64,000 nt of DNA from Mycolicibacterium moriokaense. Its GTDB lineage: Bacteria > Actinomycetota > Actinomycetes > Mycobacteriales > Mycobacteriaceae. Below, piece by piece: positions 1 to 9,445 of this stretch. The notes under the pieces were generated by a model. That model searched no databases. It was not told the DNA's origin and was given only the letters and a program-made list of their open reading frames with translations. Position 1 is the stretch's first letter, and each line of letters begins with the position of its first letter. The position numbers and the translations under genes are program-made. The stretch lies in the NCBI RefSeq assembly GCF_010726085.1, contig NZ_AP022560.1, positions 4,340,001 through 4,404,000 on the forward strand, written 5' to 3'.

Positions 1-719
1 GCATCATGCTCGACAACGGAGCCGCCTCATCAACCTTCCGTGTCCGCGAGATCGCGCCGGACGTGCTGTTGATCGGCAACATCGGGCTCACCCAGCTGAC
101 CCCGGACATCGTGCCCGCGCTCGTGGAAGCGCTGGACCGGGTCAACGCCAACGCCCTTGCGGTGCATACCAATCCGCTACAGGAGGCCATGCAGCACAAG
201 GGCGACACCGATTTCTCCGGTTCGATCGCGCGCCTGCGTGAGATCGCGGGCACCATCGGTTATCCGGTGATGCTCAAGGAGGTCGGCCACGGTATCGGGG
301 CCGCGGCGGCCGCCGAGCTCGTCGACTGCCCCATCGCGGCGGTGGACGTCGCCGGGGCGGGCGGCACGTCGTGGGCGCGCGTCGAACAGTTCGTCCGGTA
401 CGGCGAGATCCGGTACCCGGCCCTGGCCGAGTGGGGTATTCCCACCGCGCAGGCGATTCTGGAGGTGCGTCGCGAGTTGCCGGGTGTACCGCTGGTCGCA
501 TCCGGCGGCATCCGCACCGGGATGGATGCGGCCAAGGCGCTGGCGCTGGGCGCCGATGTGGTGTCGCTGGCGCGCCCGCTGCTGGCACCGGCGATCGAAT
601 CGCCTGCCGCCGTGGTGGATTGGCTGCAGCGCTTCATCGAGGAGCTGTTGATCTGCCTGCACGGCTGCGGGGCGGCCGACCTCGCCGAACTCCGCGATCG
701 CGGCGTCAGCCCGATGTGA
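1..719 (+). CDS. fni: Type 2 isopentenyl-diphosphate delta-isomerase, C-terminal part (cut by window edge)
   Basis: FMN- and NAD(P)H-dependent enzyme interconverting IPP and DMAPP for isoprenoid synthesis. The reading frame is open from base 1, so the gene begins upstream. About 238 residues of the usual 340 or so are present. Family motifs visible: [19 protein letters not shown] (substrate and Mg binding, with the conserved Gln and the acidic tail), [11 protein letters not shown], the VAGAGGTSW phosphate loop, and [19 protein letters not shown] near the FMN phosphate. It converges on smc across a 53-bp palindrome that overlaps its stop codon. In M. tuberculosis the neighbour of smc on this side is ftsY, so this junction differs. 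Family assignment is firm; the in-frame ATG at 6 is internal, not the true start. Confidence 0.93.
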   Translation, partial: IMLDNGAASSTFRVREIAPDVLLIGNIGLTQLTPDIVPALVEALDRVNANALAVHTNPLQEAMQHKGDTDFSGSIARLREIAGTIGYPVMLKEVGHGIGAAAAAELVDCPIAAVDVAGAGGTSWARVEQFVRYGEIRYPALAEWGIPTAQAILEVRRELPGVPLVASGGIRTGMDAAKALALGADVVSLARPLLAPAIESPAAVVDWLQRFIEELLICLHGCGAADLAELRDRGVSPM

Positions 720-768
720 TTTCGGCGTGTTCAGTCACGCTCAGCGAGACCTAACACGCCGAAATCAC
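716..768. terminator. 53-bp palindrome, copy 1 of a three-copy family, between convergent fni and smc
   Basis: Perfect 16-bp arms (716-731 and 753-768, core GATTTCGGCGTGTT / AACACGCCGAAATC) enclose a partly self-complementary 21-bp centre containing GTCACGCT and AGCGAGAC. It starts inside the fni stop codon and ends at the base before the smc stop codon, so it fills the whole convergent gap. No T-tract follows on either strand. Its place suggests a bidirectional terminator or 3'-end processing hairpin. Copies 2 and 3 are at 58052-58100 and 58718-58770. Confidence 0.75.
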
Positions 769-3700
769 TTAACTAACCCCGACCAATTCTTGGCCGCGCA
801 TGCGCTGACTGATCACCGCGGTGATGCCGTCGTCGCGCATCGTCACGCCGTACAGCGCGTCGGCGATCTCCATCGTCGGCTTCTGGTGCGTGATGACGAG
901 CAGCTGCGACTGGCTACGCAGTTGTTCGAACAGCCCCAGCAGCCGGCGCAAGTTCACGTCGTCGAGTGCGGCCTCCACCTCGTCCATGACGTAGAACGGC
1001 GACGGTCGGGCGCGGAAGATGGCCACCAGCATCGCGACGGCCGTCAGCGACTTCTCACCGCCGGACAGCAGCGAGAGCCGCTTGATCTTCTTGCCCGGCG
1101 GGCGGGCCTCGACCTCGATGCCGGTGGTGAGCATGTCGTCGGGATTGGTGAGCAGCAGCCGACCCTCGCCGCCGGGGAACAGCGCCGAGAACACTTGCTG
1201 GAACTCACGTTCCACGTCGGCGTACGCCTCGGTGAAGACCTGAAGAATGCGTGCGTCGACATCGTCGATGACGTCGAGCAGGTCCTTGCGGGCCGCCTTG
1301 ACGTCCTCCAGTTGGGTGGACAGGAAGTTGTACCGTTCCTCGAGCGCCGCGAACTCCTCCAGCGCCAGCGGGTTCACTCGACCCAACTCGTTGAGTTCCC
1401 GCTCGGCCTTCTTGGCGCGACGTTCCTGCGTCGCCCGGTCGAACGGCATGGGCGCGGGCATCGTCACCTGTTCGCCGCGTTCCTTCGCCTGCTCGTACTC
1501 GGCCATCTCCAGTTCGGACGGGGGCAGCGGCACGTCGGGGCCGTACTCGGCGACGAGGTCGTCGGCTGCCATCCCGAAGCTCTCGAGGATGTGCTCCTCG
1601 AGTTGTTCGATACGGAGCGCCGCTTGAGCTTTCGCGATCTCGTCACGGTGCAGGGCGTCGGTGAGCGACGCGATCTTGGCGCCGATCTCGTTGACCTCTT
1701 CGCGCGCCTTCGCCAGCGCTGCGGCCCGATGCTGACGCTCGGCGGCAACGTTGTCGCGCACCCGCGACGCATGAGCCACCGCCGCGCTGAGCCGCTCCGC
1801 CACCAGACGACCGGACTCCGCAACCGCCGCGGCAACCGCGGCGGCGTGTACACGCGCCTCCCGTGCCCGTTGTGCGCGCAACCGGGCCTCACGCTCGGCG
1901 GCGGCGGCCCTGCGCAGCGAATCCGCCTGACCGCGAACGGCGTTCGCACGCTCTTCCGCCGTGCGCACTGCCAGTCGCGCCTCGACCTCGGCCGCCCGCG
2001 CCGCCTCGGCCGCCGCCATCGTCGCCTGCCGATCGACGGGTTCGGATTCGAACGTCGGCTCCTGCTGCGCGTTGTGCAGCCGCTGCTCGAGTTCGGCGAG
2101 CTCCTCAACGGTCTGACTGCGCACGGCCTCGAGTTCGTTGCGCTGCTGGATCAGCCGCTGCCATTCGTCCTCGGTGGCGCGGGCGTCCTGGCCGAGTCGG
2201 CCGAGCTGCTCGTAGACCGCGGAGATCGCCGCGTCGGACTCGTTGAGCGCGGCCAGGGCCTGCTCGGCGGCGTCCTGCCGGGCGGCCTGCTCCTCCAGTG
2301 CGCCGGCCAACGCGGCGGACAGCTCGCCGACCTGCTTTTCCGCCTCGGCGAGCTCGGCTCTGGCCTTCTCGACCTCCGACGTGATCTCCAGCGTGCTGGG
2401 CTTGCGGTCGGATCCGCCGCTGACCCAGCCGGCGCCGACGAGGTCACCGTCGACAGTGACCGCCTTCAGGTGCGGGCGGGCCGCGACCAGGTCGAGCCCC
2501 ACTGAAAGGTCACGGACCACCACAACGCCCGACAGCAGAGCGTTGATCGCCCCTTGCAGCCGCTGCGGTGTATCGACCAGGTCGAGCGCCCACAACGCGC
2601 CCTCGGGCGGGGTGCCGGTGTTCGGGACGGAGTGGTGCGGCCAGTCACCGAGGACGATGGCCGCCCGGCCACCGTCGGACTGCTTCAGTGCGTCGACGGC
2701 CGCACGCGCGGCGACCGAATTCTCGGCGGCGACCGCATCCGCGGCCGCACCAAGGACGGCCGCGATCGCCACCTCATAACCCGGGCGCACCTTGACCAGA
2801 TTGGCGATCGAGCCGAAAAGCCCTGAGCCACTGTGGTGTTTCTGCAACCAGGCCGCGCCGTCCTTGCGGTCCAGGCCCACGGACAGCGCTTCGATGCGGG
2901 CACGCAGCGAGGCGACCTGGCGTTCGGCGCTGCGCTCGGCGGCCTGCAATTCGGCGACGCGCTCGTCGGCGAGCCGCAGCGCGGCGACCGTCCGATCGTG
3001 GTGCTCGTCGAGGCCGACCTCACCCGCATCGAGTTCACCGACCCGGCCCTGCACGATCTCGAACTCGGCCTGAGTCTGCTGAGCCTTGGCCGCGGCCTCC
3101 TCGATCCCCGTCGTCAGCCGCGCGACGGTTTCGTCGATCGACTCGACCCGGGTGCGCATCGTGTCGACCTGGCCGGCCAGCCGGGCCAAGCCCTCACGGC
3201 GATCGGCCTCGGCGCGGGCGGCGGCCAGATGCGCGCGCTCGGCTTCGGCGGCCACACCCTCGCGTTCGCTGAGCTCGGCGCGCGCGGCCTCCAAGCGGGC
3301 TCGCGATTCCTCGAGCGCGGCGAGCAGCCGGCGTTCCTGGGCGGCGACCTCCTCCGCCTGGGCTTCCAGGGCGTCGGGGTCGGGGCCGGTGGAGGCTTCG
3401 GGCTCGGTGTCCAGGTGCTGCGCGCGCTCGCTGGCGATACGGACCGTGGCGCTGACGCGTTCGGCCAGCGCCGACAGCGAAAACCAGGTCTGCTGAGCAG
3501 CTTCCGCGCGTTCGCTGAGGCTGCCGACCGCCGCCTCATGGGTGTTGAGCTCGACGGTGCGGGCCTCGAGGCGGGCCGCCAGCTCGTCGTGCTCGCGTCG
3601 CAGCGTCGTCTCGGTCTGATTGGTGTTCTCGAACTCGGCCTTACGGGTGACCAGATCGTCGGCGGCCAAGCGCAGCCGGGCGTCGCGCAGGTCCGCCTGG

Positions 3701-4353
3701 ATGGTCTGGGCGCGACGGGCCATCTCGGCCTGCCTGCCGAGGGGCTTGAGCTGACGCCGCAGCTCCGTCGTCAGGTCGGTCAGTCGCGCGAGATTGGCCG
3801 ACATCGACTCGAGCTTGCGGACCGCCTTTTCCTTGCGCTTGCGGTGCTTGAGGACGCCCGCGGCCTCCTCGATGAACGCACGCCGGTCCTCCGGGCGCGA
3901 TTCGAGGATCTCGGAGAGCTTGCCCTGCCCGACGATCACGTGCATCTCGCGACCGATGCCCGAGTCGGACAGCAGTTCCTGGACATCCATCAAACGGCAA
4001 CTGGTGCCGTTGATTTCGTATTCGCTGCCGCCGTCGCGAAACATCCGCCGGGTGATCGACACCTCGGAGTACTCGATCGGCAGCGAGTTGTCGGAGTTGT
4101 CGATCGTGACGGTGACCTCGGCGCGGCCCAGCGGCGGACGCGACGATGTGCCGGCGAAGATGACGTCTTCCATCTTCCCGCCGCGCAGCGTCTTTGCCCC
4201 CTGCTCGCCCATCACCCACGTGAGCGCGTCGACCACATTCGACTTGCCGGAGCCGTTGGGTCCCACGACACAGGTGATGCCTGGCTCGAAGCGCAGAGTC
4301 GTCGGCGAAGCAAACGACTTGAAGCCCTTCAGGGTCAGACTCTTGAGGTGCAC
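769..4353 (-). CDS. smc: Chromosome segregation ATPase SMC
   Basis: 1194-residue SMC protein, the ATPase core of bacterial condensin with ScpA and ScpB. The start is the GTG at 4353 giving [14 protein letters not shown]; the open frame continues upstream to 4425 but has no conserved sequence there, and family members begin at this point. Visible parts: Walker A GPNGSGKS at about residues 31-38; two long Glu/Ala/Arg-rich coiled coils; a hinge near 510-650 ([20 protein letters not shown]); C-terminal ABC signature [11 protein letters not shown]; Walker [14 protein letters not shown]. It lies 26 bp downstream of acyP and is probably the last gene of the mutM-osmC-acyP-smc minus-strand series. 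The coding strand is so regular that long antisense frames run opposite it. Confidence 0.97.
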   Translation of the reverse strand: MHLKSLTLKGFKSFASPTTLRFEPGITCVVGPNGSGKSNVVDALTWVMGEQGAKTLRGGKMEDVIFAGTSSRPPLGRAEVTVTIDNSDNSLPIEYSEVSITRRMFRDGGSEYEINGTSCRLMDVQELLSDSGIGREMHVIVGQGKLSEILESRPEDRRAFIEEAAGVLKHRKRKEKAVRKLESMSANLARLTDLTTELRRQLKPLGRQAEMARRAQTIQADLRDARLRLAADDLVTRKAEFENTNQTETTLRREHDELAARLEARTVELNTHEAAVGSLSERAEAAQQTWFSLSALAERVSATVRIASERAQHLDTEPEASTGPDPDALEAQAEEVAAQERRLLAALEESRARLEAARAELSEREGVAAEAERAHLAAARAEADRREGLARLAGQVDTMRTRVESIDETVARLTTGIEEAAAKAQQTQAEFEIVQGRVGELDAGEVGLDEHHDRTVAALRLADERVAELQAAERSAERQVASLRARIEALSVGLDRKDGAAWLQKHHSGSGLFGSIANLVKVRPGYEVAIAAVLGAAADAVAAENSVAARAAVDALKQSDGGRAAIVLGDWPHHSVPNTGTPPEGALWALDLVDTPQRLQGAINALLSGVVVVRDLSVGLDLVAARPHLKAVTVDGDLVGAGWVSGGSDRKPSTLEITSEVEKARAELAEAEKQVGELSAALAGALEEQAARQDAAEQALAALNESDAAISAVYEQLGRLGQDARATEDEWQRLIQQRNELEAVRSQTVEELAELEQRLHNAQQEPTFESEPVDRQATMAAAEAARAAEVEARLAVRTAEERANAVRGQADSLRRAAAAEREARLRAQRAREARVHAAAVAAAVAESGRLVAERLSAAVAHASRVRDNVAAERQHRAAALAKAREEVNEIGAKIASLTDALHRDEIAKAQAALRIEQLEEHILESFGMAADDLVAEYGPDVPLPPSELEMAEYEQAKERGEQVTMPAPMPFDRATQERRAKKAERELNELGRVNPLALEEFAALEERYNFLSTQLEDVKAARKDLLDVIDDVDARILQVFTEAYADVEREFQQVFSALFPGGEGRLLLTNPDDMLTTGIEVEARPPGKKIKRLSLLSGGEKSLTAVAMLVAIFRARPSPFYVMDEVEAALDDVNLRRLLGLFEQLRSQSQLLVITHQKPTMEIADALYGVTMRDDGITAVISQRMRGQELVGVS

Positions 4354-4379
4354 AACGCGCCACACTACCGTCGCGCGGG

Positions 4380-4667
4380 CTAACGCTCGATGAACCCCGA
4401 TAGCGTTTCGCCCACTTCGGACCAATCGGCGATGACTTTGTCGACACGGCCGGGCGCTTTCCCGCTTTGTAGCAGCTCAAGGAGCTTTTCGCAGTCCCGC
4501 CGCGGACCCTGAGCGACCACCTGGACGCGGCCATCGGGCCGGTTGGACGCGTACCCGGTCAGCCCTAGCTCCAGGGCGCGGGAGCGGGTCCACCACCGGA
4601 AGCCGACTCCCTGGACGTGGCCGTGCACCCACGCGGTGAGTCGTACCTCAGCTAACTCCTGCATCAT
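4380..4667 (-). CDS. acyP: Acylphosphatase
   Basis: 95-residue enzyme hydrolysing acyl phosphates. The signature [11 protein letters not shown] carries the catalytic Arg that binds phosphate, and [10 protein letters not shown] supplies the catalytic Asn in the NxxDGxV motif; size is normal for the family. I start it at ATG 4667, which has GAGG six bases upstream; a second ATG follows immediately and a TTG at 4676 is possible. The start lies inside the 3' end of the osmC-like gene (20-bp overlap), so the two are translationally linked. The order osmC-like, acyP, smc is the same as in M. tuberculosis. Confidence 0.92.
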   Translation of the reverse strand: MMQELAEVRLTAWVHGHVQGVGFRWWTRSRALELGLTGYASNRPDGRVQVVAQGPRRDCEKLLELLQSGKAPGRVDKVIADWSEVGETLSGFIER

Positions 4668-5064
4668 TGACCTCAAACGTCACTTTGGTACCGGATTTCA
4701 GGGTCCGGCCCACGGTGCAGACCTGATCGATGGCCCGCTCGACGACCGTGAGTACCCGCGCCCTCTCGTCCTCCGACAGGGCGGACAGGTCGAGCTCCAT
4801 GCGCTCCTCGAGCAGCGGGTAGCGCTCTTGCTCGCGGTCGGGCGGCCCGGACACCCGGATGGTGGTCGCGTAGTCCTCGCCGAGTCGTCGCTGAAGTGGC
4901 GCGTCGCTGGCCATCCCGCTGCAGGCCGCCAGCGCGATCTTCAGCAGCTCGCCGGGGGTGAAGACGCCCTCGACGTCCTCGTTGCCGACGAGGACCTGCG
5001 CGCCGCGAGAGCTACGCCCGGTATAGCTGCGCACACCGGTGCGCTCAACCCAGAGTTCCGTCAT
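4648..5064 (-). CDS. OsmC/Ohr-family peroxiredoxin-like protein
   Basis: 138-residue OsmC-fold protein; the family reduces organic hydroperoxides through two cysteines. Those cysteines are visible in LAACSGM (about residue 48) and in DQVCTVGRTL (about 115), the usual spacing for the family. The N-terminal half has the typical VGNEDVEGVFTPGELL element. It starts at ATG 5064, downstream of mutM and separated from it by a near-perfect hairpin (5085-5145), so part of its transcription may be independent of mutM. The neighbouring gene repairs oxidised guanine, which fits an oxidative-stress role, but the actual substrate is not shown by the sequence. Confidence 0.88.
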   Translation of the reverse strand: MTELWVERTGVRSYTGRSSRGAQVLVGNEDVEGVFTPGELLKIALAACSGMASDAPLQRRLGEDYATTIRVSGPPDREQERYPLLEERMELDLSALSEDERARVLTVVERAIDQVCTVGRTLKSGTKVTFEVNDAGVS

Positions 5065-5084
5065 GACCTATTTCTACAACTCGT

Positions 5085-5145
5085 CGCGAAATGGAATTCC
5101 AGCAGGGAAAGTTCAAGTAGAGGCCTGCTGGAATTCAATTTCGCG
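5085..5145. terminator. Imperfect 22-bp inverted repeat between mutM and the osmC-like gene
   Basis: Arms 5085-5106 and 5124-5145 are 22 bp long with one mismatch (core GGAATTCCAGCAGG against CCTGCTGGAATTC), loop 17 bp. On the minus strand it follows the mutM stop codon by 6 bp. The arms contain GAATTC sites and are AT-richer than the surroundings. No T-tract. Probable terminator or attenuating hairpin of the mutM unit. Confidence 0.6.
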
Positions 5146-5151
5146 CGGAAA

Positions 5152-6009
5152 TCAGGCCCGACGGACGCGCGGTCGCGGTTGGCATTTCGGGCAATAGAAC
5201 GACGAGCGGTTCATGAACTTCTCGCGTCGCATCACCGCACCGCAGCGCCGGCACGGCTCACCTTCGCGGCCGTAGGCATCCAGTGATCGCTCGAAGTACC
5301 CGGACTCGCCGTTGACGTTCACGTACAGCGAGTCGAACGACGTTCCGCCCTGACCGAGCGCCTCCGTCATCACCTCGGCCGCCGCGTCGAGCACCGCGCC
5401 CAGCTGTGTGCGCGTCAGCGACGACGCCAACCGCGCGCCGTTGATCCTCGCCCGCCACAGCGCCTCGTCGGCGTAGATGTTGCCGATACCCGACACCACG
5501 GTCTGGTCGAGCAGCTGCCGCTTGATCTCGGAGTGCTTGCGCCGCAACACCGTAATGACGCCCTCGCGGTCGAACTTCGGGTCAAGCGGATCACGAGCGA
5601 GATGCGCGACCGGCACCGGGACATCGGTGCCGTCAACGGTGACCATGTCGGCGAGCATCCACCCGCCGAACGTGCGCTGGTCCACGAAGCTCAGCGCGGT
5701 GCCGTCGTCCAGCAGCACCGCGATGCGCAGATGATCCTCCCGCGGCAAAGGGCCGAGCAGCATCTGTCCACTCATCCCCAGATGGACGACGAGCGCCGAT
5801 CCGTCGTCAAGCGTCAGCCACAGGTACTTCCCCCGCCGCCCCGTGCCGACGATCCGTGAATTCAGCAGCCGTGCAGTCAAATCGGCGGGGCCGGCCTCGT
5901 GACGCCGCACCGCGCGCGGATGGTGCACCCGCACCGCGGTGATGGTCTTGCCGACGACGTGCGCGTCCAGCCCTCGACGTACAACTTCGACTTCGGGAAG
6001 TTCAGGCAT
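5152..6009 (-). CDS. mutM: Formamidopyrimidine-DNA glycosylase
   Basis: 285-residue bifunctional DNA glycosylase/AP lyase removing 8-oxoguanine and FaPy lesions. It begins [15 protein letters not shown]: Pro2 is the Schiff-base nucleophile and Glu3 the general acid. GRRGKYLWL contains the conserved Lys of the DNA-binding loop. HLGMSGQM and the helix-two-turn-helix region [11 protein letters not shown] are visible. The C-terminus has a complete zinc finger with C-x2-C and C-x2-C pairs (CRRCG, CPKCQ). The start ATG overlaps the last 8 bases of rnc, so translation is coupled. Confidence 0.97.
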   Translation of the reverse strand: MPELPEVEVVRRGLDAHVVGKTITAVRVHHPRAVRRHEAGPADLTARLLNSRIVGTGRRGKYLWLTLDDGSALVVHLGMSGQMLLGPLPREDHLRIAVLLDDGTALSFVDQRTFGGWMLADMVTVDGTDVPVPVAHLARDPLDPKFDREGVITVLRRKHSEIKRQLLDQTVVSGIGNIYADEALWRARINGARLASSLTRTQLGAVLDAAAEVMTEALGQGGTSFDSLYVNVNGESGYFERSLDAYGREGEPCRRCGAVMRREKFMNRSSFYCPKCQPRPRVRRA

Positions 6010-6706
6010 CTACATCGGAAGCGGATTCGAGCGCATTCCATGCCGCCGCGGCGGCCTTGAGCTCGGCCTCTTTCTTCGTGCGGCCGACACCCTTGCCGTA
6101 CTCCGTGTCGGCGACGACGACCGTCGCGGTGAATTCCTTGTCGTGGTCGGGACCCGTCGACGTCACCACATACGTCGGCGCACCCATGCCGCGGGATGCG
6201 GTGAGCTCCTGCAGGCTGCTCTTCCAGTCCAGCCCCGCGCCCAGTGTCGGCGCGGTGTCCAACAGCGACGCGAACAGCCGCAGAATCACTTCTCGCGCGG
6301 TGGCGATCCCGTGCGCCAAATAGATTGCGCCGAGCAGAGATTCGACACCGTCGGCGAGGATGCTGGCCTTGTCGGCGCCGCCGGAGTTCTCCTCGCCCTT
6401 GCCGAGCAACAGATACGCGCCGAGTCCGGCGTCTGACAGCTCGCGACCCACGTCGGCCAGCGCATGGGTATTGACGATGCTGGCCCGCAGCTTCGCCAGA
6501 TCCCCTTCGCTGCGATCGGGATGGCGGTGGTAGAGCTCCTCGGTGATGGTGAGCCCGAGTACCGCGTCGCCGAGAAACTCGAGGCGCTCGTTGGTGGGCA
6601 GGCCGCCGTTCTCGTAGGAGTAGCTGCGGTGCGTGAGTGAGATGGTGAGAAGGTCTTCGGGCAGATCGACACCCAGCGCCTCCAAGAGCGGCGCGCGGTC
6701 AGTCAC
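6002..6706 (-). CDS. rnc: Ribonuclease III
   Basis: 234-residue double-strand-specific endoribonuclease that processes rRNA and mRNA. The catalytic domain has the signature [14 protein letters not shown] and a second acidic cluster [13 protein letters not shown]; the C-terminal dsRNA-binding domain runs from [10 protein letters not shown] to the [16 protein letters not shown] helix. The frame is open for 68 codons upstream, but these are low-complexity Arg/Ser/Pro typical of an out-of-frame shadow. I start at GTG 6706, whose GTGACTGA overlaps the stop of the DUF177 gene by 8 bases, mirrored by the 8-base overlap with mutM downstream. Confidence 0.96.
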   Translation of the reverse strand: MTDRAPLLEALGVDLPEDLLTISLTHRSYSYENGGLPTNERLEFLGDAVLGLTITEELYHRHPDRSEGDLAKLRASIVNTHALADVGRELSDAGLGAYLLLGKGEENSGGADKASILADGVESLLGAIYLAHGIATAREVILRLFASLLDTAPTLGAGLDWKSSLQELTASRGMGAPTYVVTSTGPDHDKEFTATVVVADTEYGKGVGRTKKEAELKAAAAAWNALESASDVDA

Positions 6707-7286
6707 GGGTGTCCTCGTCGAACATGCCGGCCAGCTTCGCCCACCGCGGATCGAGCTTCTCGTGCTGGTGTCCGGGCTCGGCCGTCGCCAGCGGCACCCC
6801 GCAGTCGGGGCACAACCCGATGCAGTCCGCGGTGCACAACGGCGCAAAGGGCAGAGCCAACCCGACGGCGTCGATGATCGGCTGCTCGAGATCGACGGCG
6901 TCGGCACCACCGACCTTGCTGACGCGTCCGACCTCGTCGGCCTCGGTCGTCTCGTCGGTGGCGCTGTCCGGATAGGCGAACAGCTCGGTGAGGTCGATGT
7001 CGACGTGCCCGGTGATCGCCGTCAGACAGCGCGCACACTCGCCCGTCGTGGGCGCCGAGACCGTGCCGGAAACCAGCACACCTTCGGAGACGGACTCGAT
7101 GCGCAGATCGAGGTCGAGCGGCGCGTCCTCGGCGATGGCGATGAGATCCAGCCCGATACGCACCGGGCTGGCGACGGTCTCGGCGACGGTCATCATCGAG
7201 CCCGGCCTGCGTCCCAGCCTGGAGATATTCAGCACAAGCGGCGACCCCGATGCCCGCCGGGCAGGCGCATTCGCATGGGTCGCCAT
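6699..7286 (-). CDS. YceD/DUF177-family protein
   Basis: 195-residue DUF177 protein (the family of E. coli YceD, linked to 23S rRNA maturation and often next to rpmF). Four cysteine elements are visible: ECARC, TADC, GLC and PDCG, plausibly metal-binding. The central acidic segment ([10 protein letters not shown]) is typical. Here it is not followed by rpmF but by rnc, with an 8-base overlap, as in M. tuberculosis (Rv2926c). The link with RNase III supports an rRNA-processing role; this is inference. The start ATG 7286 lies 30 bp downstream of sepIVA. Confidence 0.9.
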   Translation of the reverse strand: MATHANAPARRASGSPLVLNISRLGRRPGSMMTVAETVASPVRIGLDLIAIAEDAPLDLDLRIESVSEGVLVSGTVSAPTTGECARCLTAITGHVDIDLTELFAYPDSATDETTEADEVGRVSKVGGADAVDLEQPIIDAVGLALPFAPLCTADCIGLCPDCGVPLATAEPGHQHEKLDPRWAKLAGMFDEDTRD

Positions 7287-7316
7287 AAATATCGATCTTA
7301 CGGCGACCTCGCGGGA

Positions 7317-8054
7317 CTAGCGGGTGGCGTAGTCGTGTGTACCCGCGGCGGTGCGCAGCTGATGCCGACCACGGCCCACCGAGCGGAGCGTCCCGTTGAG
7401 GAAGTCCTCGAATTCGGCCAGCTTGTTGTCGACGTAGATGTCACACTCGCCGCGCAACCGGTCCGCCTCGGCGTGGGCCGCGTCGATGAGGCGGGTGGCC
7501 TCCAACGTGGCGGTCTGGACGATCTCGGTCTGCGCGACCAGGCGCTGCTGCTCCTTGATGCCCTCCTGCACGGCCTTCTCGTAGGCGAGGTTGCCGTTCT
7601 CGATGAGCCGGTCGGCCTCGGTCTTGGCGCGTCCCGTGCTCGCCTCGTACTCCCGCTTGGCGGTGGCGGCCAGGCGCGCGGCCTCCTCACGGGCCTCGGC
7701 GACCATGCGCTCGCTGTGCTGACGAGCCTCGGCGACCATGCGGTCAGCCTGCGACTTCGCGTCCGCGAGCAGTCGGTCCGCCTCCGCCCTGGCGTGGTTG
7801 ACCAGCGAGTCCGCCTCGGCGGCCGCCGCGGAGACCGTCGAGGTCGAATGCTCCTTGGCCTCCCTCAGCAACGTATCGCGGGCGTCCAGCACATCCTGGG
7901 CGTCGTCGAGTTCACCGGGGATCGCGTCCTTGATGTCGTCGATCAACTCCAGGACATCGCCGCGGGGCACCACGCAGCCGGCGGTCATGGGCACACCGCG
8001 TGCTTCTTCCACAATCGCGCCCAATTCGTCGAGCGCCTCAAATACTCGGTACAC
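7317..8054 (-). CDS. sepIVA: DivIVA-domain septation protein SepIVA
   Basis: 245-residue coiled-coil protein orthologous to M. tuberculosis Rv2927c, an essential mycobacterial cell-division factor. The first residues MYRVFEALDEL carry the Arg3 known to be methylated in the M. smegmatis protein. Residues from about 60 to 200 are an uninterrupted Ala/Glu/Arg heptad region (for example ADRLLADAKSQADRMVAEAR) able to form a long coiled coil. Start is GTG 8054, chosen because GGAGGG stands 7 bases upstream and the alignment begins here. The 176 bp upstream contain no gene; the stretch ACCAG-5-CTGGT at about 8085-8099 is a possible small operator. Confidence 0.93.
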   Translation of the reverse strand: MYRVFEALDELGAIVEEARGVPMTAGCVVPRGDVLELIDDIKDAIPGELDDAQDVLDARDTLLREAKEHSTSTVSAAAAEADSLVNHARAEADRLLADAKSQADRMVAEARQHSERMVAEAREEAARLAATAKREYEASTGRAKTEADRLIENGNLAYEKAVQEGIKEQQRLVAQTEIVQTATLEATRLIDAAHAEADRLRGECDIYVDNKLAEFEDFLNGTLRSVGRGRHQLRTAAGTHDYATR

Positions 8055-8230
8055 GGCAACACCCTCCAGGCATAGTTGACAGTTACCAGTGTGCCTGGTG
8101 TTACGCCTGTGACTCAGCTACCGACTCGGTGTGTCGCGTCCAGGCTGATAATTTCTGCGCCACCGCTTCCCCAGGCCGCAGGTCCGTCTGCGTTTCGCCG
8201 GGAACATTATGTCAACACGCCGAAGCGGCG

Positions 8231-8277
8231 GCCCCATACGTGGGGCTCGACGGTGAATCTCGTGGGATTCACCGTCG
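8231..8277 (-). terminator. Tandem perfect hairpins downstream of the hemerythrin-like gene
   Basis: Two adjacent perfect inverted repeats lie just past the stop at 8289. The first has 12-bp arms CGACGGTGAATC / GATTCACCGTCG (8248-8259, 8266-8277, 6-nt loop). The second has 6-bp arms GCCCCA / TGGGGC (8231-8236, 8241-8246, 4-nt loop). A third short stem CGCCG-CTT-CGGCG follows. No T-run. This is a probable terminator insulating sepIVA from the upstream stress gene. Confidence 0.75.
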
Positions 8278-8288
8278 CGGGATGCGGA

Positions 8289-8855
8289 CTAGCGGACCGC
8301 CGCGGCGATCGCGTCGCGCGCCCGATCGAGCATCGATGCGAACGGACCCGCGATGAAGTTCGCCTTGGCGCTCTCCACGCCTGCGTGCGGACGGGTGGGC
8401 GCGATGGCCTGCGCCGCCAGCACCGCCTTCGCCATCCGGCCGCGATCGTCTGCCGAGAGCTTGTTCTCGAGCTTGGTGAACTCCTCGTTCTCCTCGTGCT
8501 CGGCATGGTCGATGACGGCGTCGCGGAACTTCGCGAGCTCGTCGAGGAACTCCTTCGAATCGATGTCCATGCCCTCGAGCGCCGACAGCATCTTCTTGGC
8601 CTCGTGCTCCTCGGCCAGGCGCGCGTCGACGATCTCGTCGCCCTTGGCCGCCTCGTGACGGACCCGCGGGTGGACCACCATCTCCTCGGCGGTCTCGTGC
8701 ACGGCCAGCAACTGGCGCAGGTCGACGAAGGCTTCCTCGCGCGCCTTCGCGTCCGAGGCGCTGAACACCTCGTCGAACATGTCCTTGATCAGGTTGTGCT
8801 GATCCTTGAGGAACTTCACGACGTCATCGGTGGACTGAACAAACGTCTCAACCAC
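8289..8855 (-). CDS. Hemerythrin-like HHE-domain protein
   Basis: 188-residue protein with the four-helix HHE cation-binding fold, expected to hold a diiron centre. Candidate ligands are in KDQHNLIK, LAVHETAEEMVVHPRVRHE, LAEEHEAKK and VIDHAEHEENEEF. I start at GTG 8855 (VVETFVQSTDD): GGAGG stands 7 bases upstream, while the open frame's ATG at 8876 lies 5' of that ribosome site. The M. smegmatis homologue (MSMEG_2415, also beside sepIVA) has been linked to hydrogen peroxide sensitivity and SigF; here a SigF-type promoter precedes it. It occupies the point where M. tuberculosis carries the DIM/PGL locus. Confidence 0.9.
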   Translation of the reverse strand: MVETFVQSTDDVVKFLKDQHNLIKDMFDEVFSASDAKAREEAFVDLRQLLAVHETAEEMVVHPRVRHEAAKGDEIVDARLAEEHEAKKMLSALEGMDIDSKEFLDELAKFRDAVIDHAEHEENEEFTKLENKLSADDRGRMAKAVLAAQAIAPTRPHAGVESAKANFIAGPFASMLDRARDAIAAAVR

Positions 8856-8918
8856 GGCAAAACCTCCAAAACTCATGGGAATTAGTTAGGGCGCAATGGG
8901 CTGTGCGCCGCCTTCTAC

Positions 8919-8944
8919 CTACCCCGTGAGCGAGGTGCTTAACC
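8919..8944 (-). promoter_or_regulatory. SigF-type promoter of the hemerythrin-like gene
   Basis: Reading the minus strand, GGTT (8944-8941), a 16-bp spacer, then GGGTAG (8924-8919). This fits the mycobacterial SigF pattern GNTT-N14-17-GGGTA. The -35 element overlaps the coaD stop codon. Predicted transcription start about 8910, giving a 5' leader of some 55 bases. Pattern match only. Confidence 0.6.
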
Positions 8945-9415
8945 CTTGAGCTTGGCCTGAAGCCGCACGTTGACGGGCTCGGGCAGCAGATGGGAGACGT
9001 CGCCGCCGAGCGTCGCGACCTCCTTCGCCAGCGACGACGATACGAACGAATACGTCGGCGTCGTCGCGACGAAGAACGTGTCGACGCCCGCGATGTGCTT
9101 GTTCATCTGCGCCATCTGGAGTTCGTATTCGAAGTCGGTCCCCGTGCGCAGACCCTTGACGATCGCGGTCAGGCCGCGGCTCTTGACGAAGTCGACGACC
9201 AGTCCCTCGCCGGACTCCGCGCGCAGATTCGGCAGGTGTGCCGTGGACTCCTCGATCATCGCGATGCGCTCGTCGAGGGTGAACATCCCCTTCTTGTTGG
9301 GATTGATCAGGACCGCCACGACGACCTCATCGAACTGGGCCGCCGCGCGCTCGAAGATGTCGACATGGCCGAGGGTTACCGGGTCGAAGGAACCCGGGCA
9401 TACGGCGCCGCTCAT
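8939..9415 (-). CDS. coaD: Phosphopantetheine adenylyltransferase
   Basis: 158-residue nucleotidyltransferase making dephospho-CoA from 4'-phosphopantetheine and ATP. The nucleotide motif is [12 protein letters not shown] (T/HxGH class), followed by [36 protein letters not shown] and the C-terminal SSSLAKEVA in place of the ISSTRVR of other bacteria, as usual in mycobacteria. Start is ATG 9415 ([10 protein letters not shown]); ten further in-frame codons upstream are not conserved. It lies 30 bp after rsmD, the common actinobacterial pairing. Confidence 0.96.
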   Translation of the reverse strand: MSGAVCPGSFDPVTLGHVDIFERAAAQFDEVVVAVLINPNKKGMFTLDERIAMIEESTAHLPNLRAESGEGLVVDFVKSRGLTAIVKGLRTGTDFEYELQMAQMNKHIAGVDTFFVATTPTYSFVSSSLAKEVATLGGDVSHLLPEPVNVRLQAKLKG

Positions 9416-9445
9416 GGGGGAAGACGGTACAGGGCAGCGGGCCAA

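Noticed and set aside
727-4383. Long plus-strand frames opposite smc (up to 592 codons)
   Set aside because: Composition is that of a GC-rich shadow (Arg/Leu/Gly/Gln), no domain is recognisable, and the minus strand encodes the complete SMC protein.
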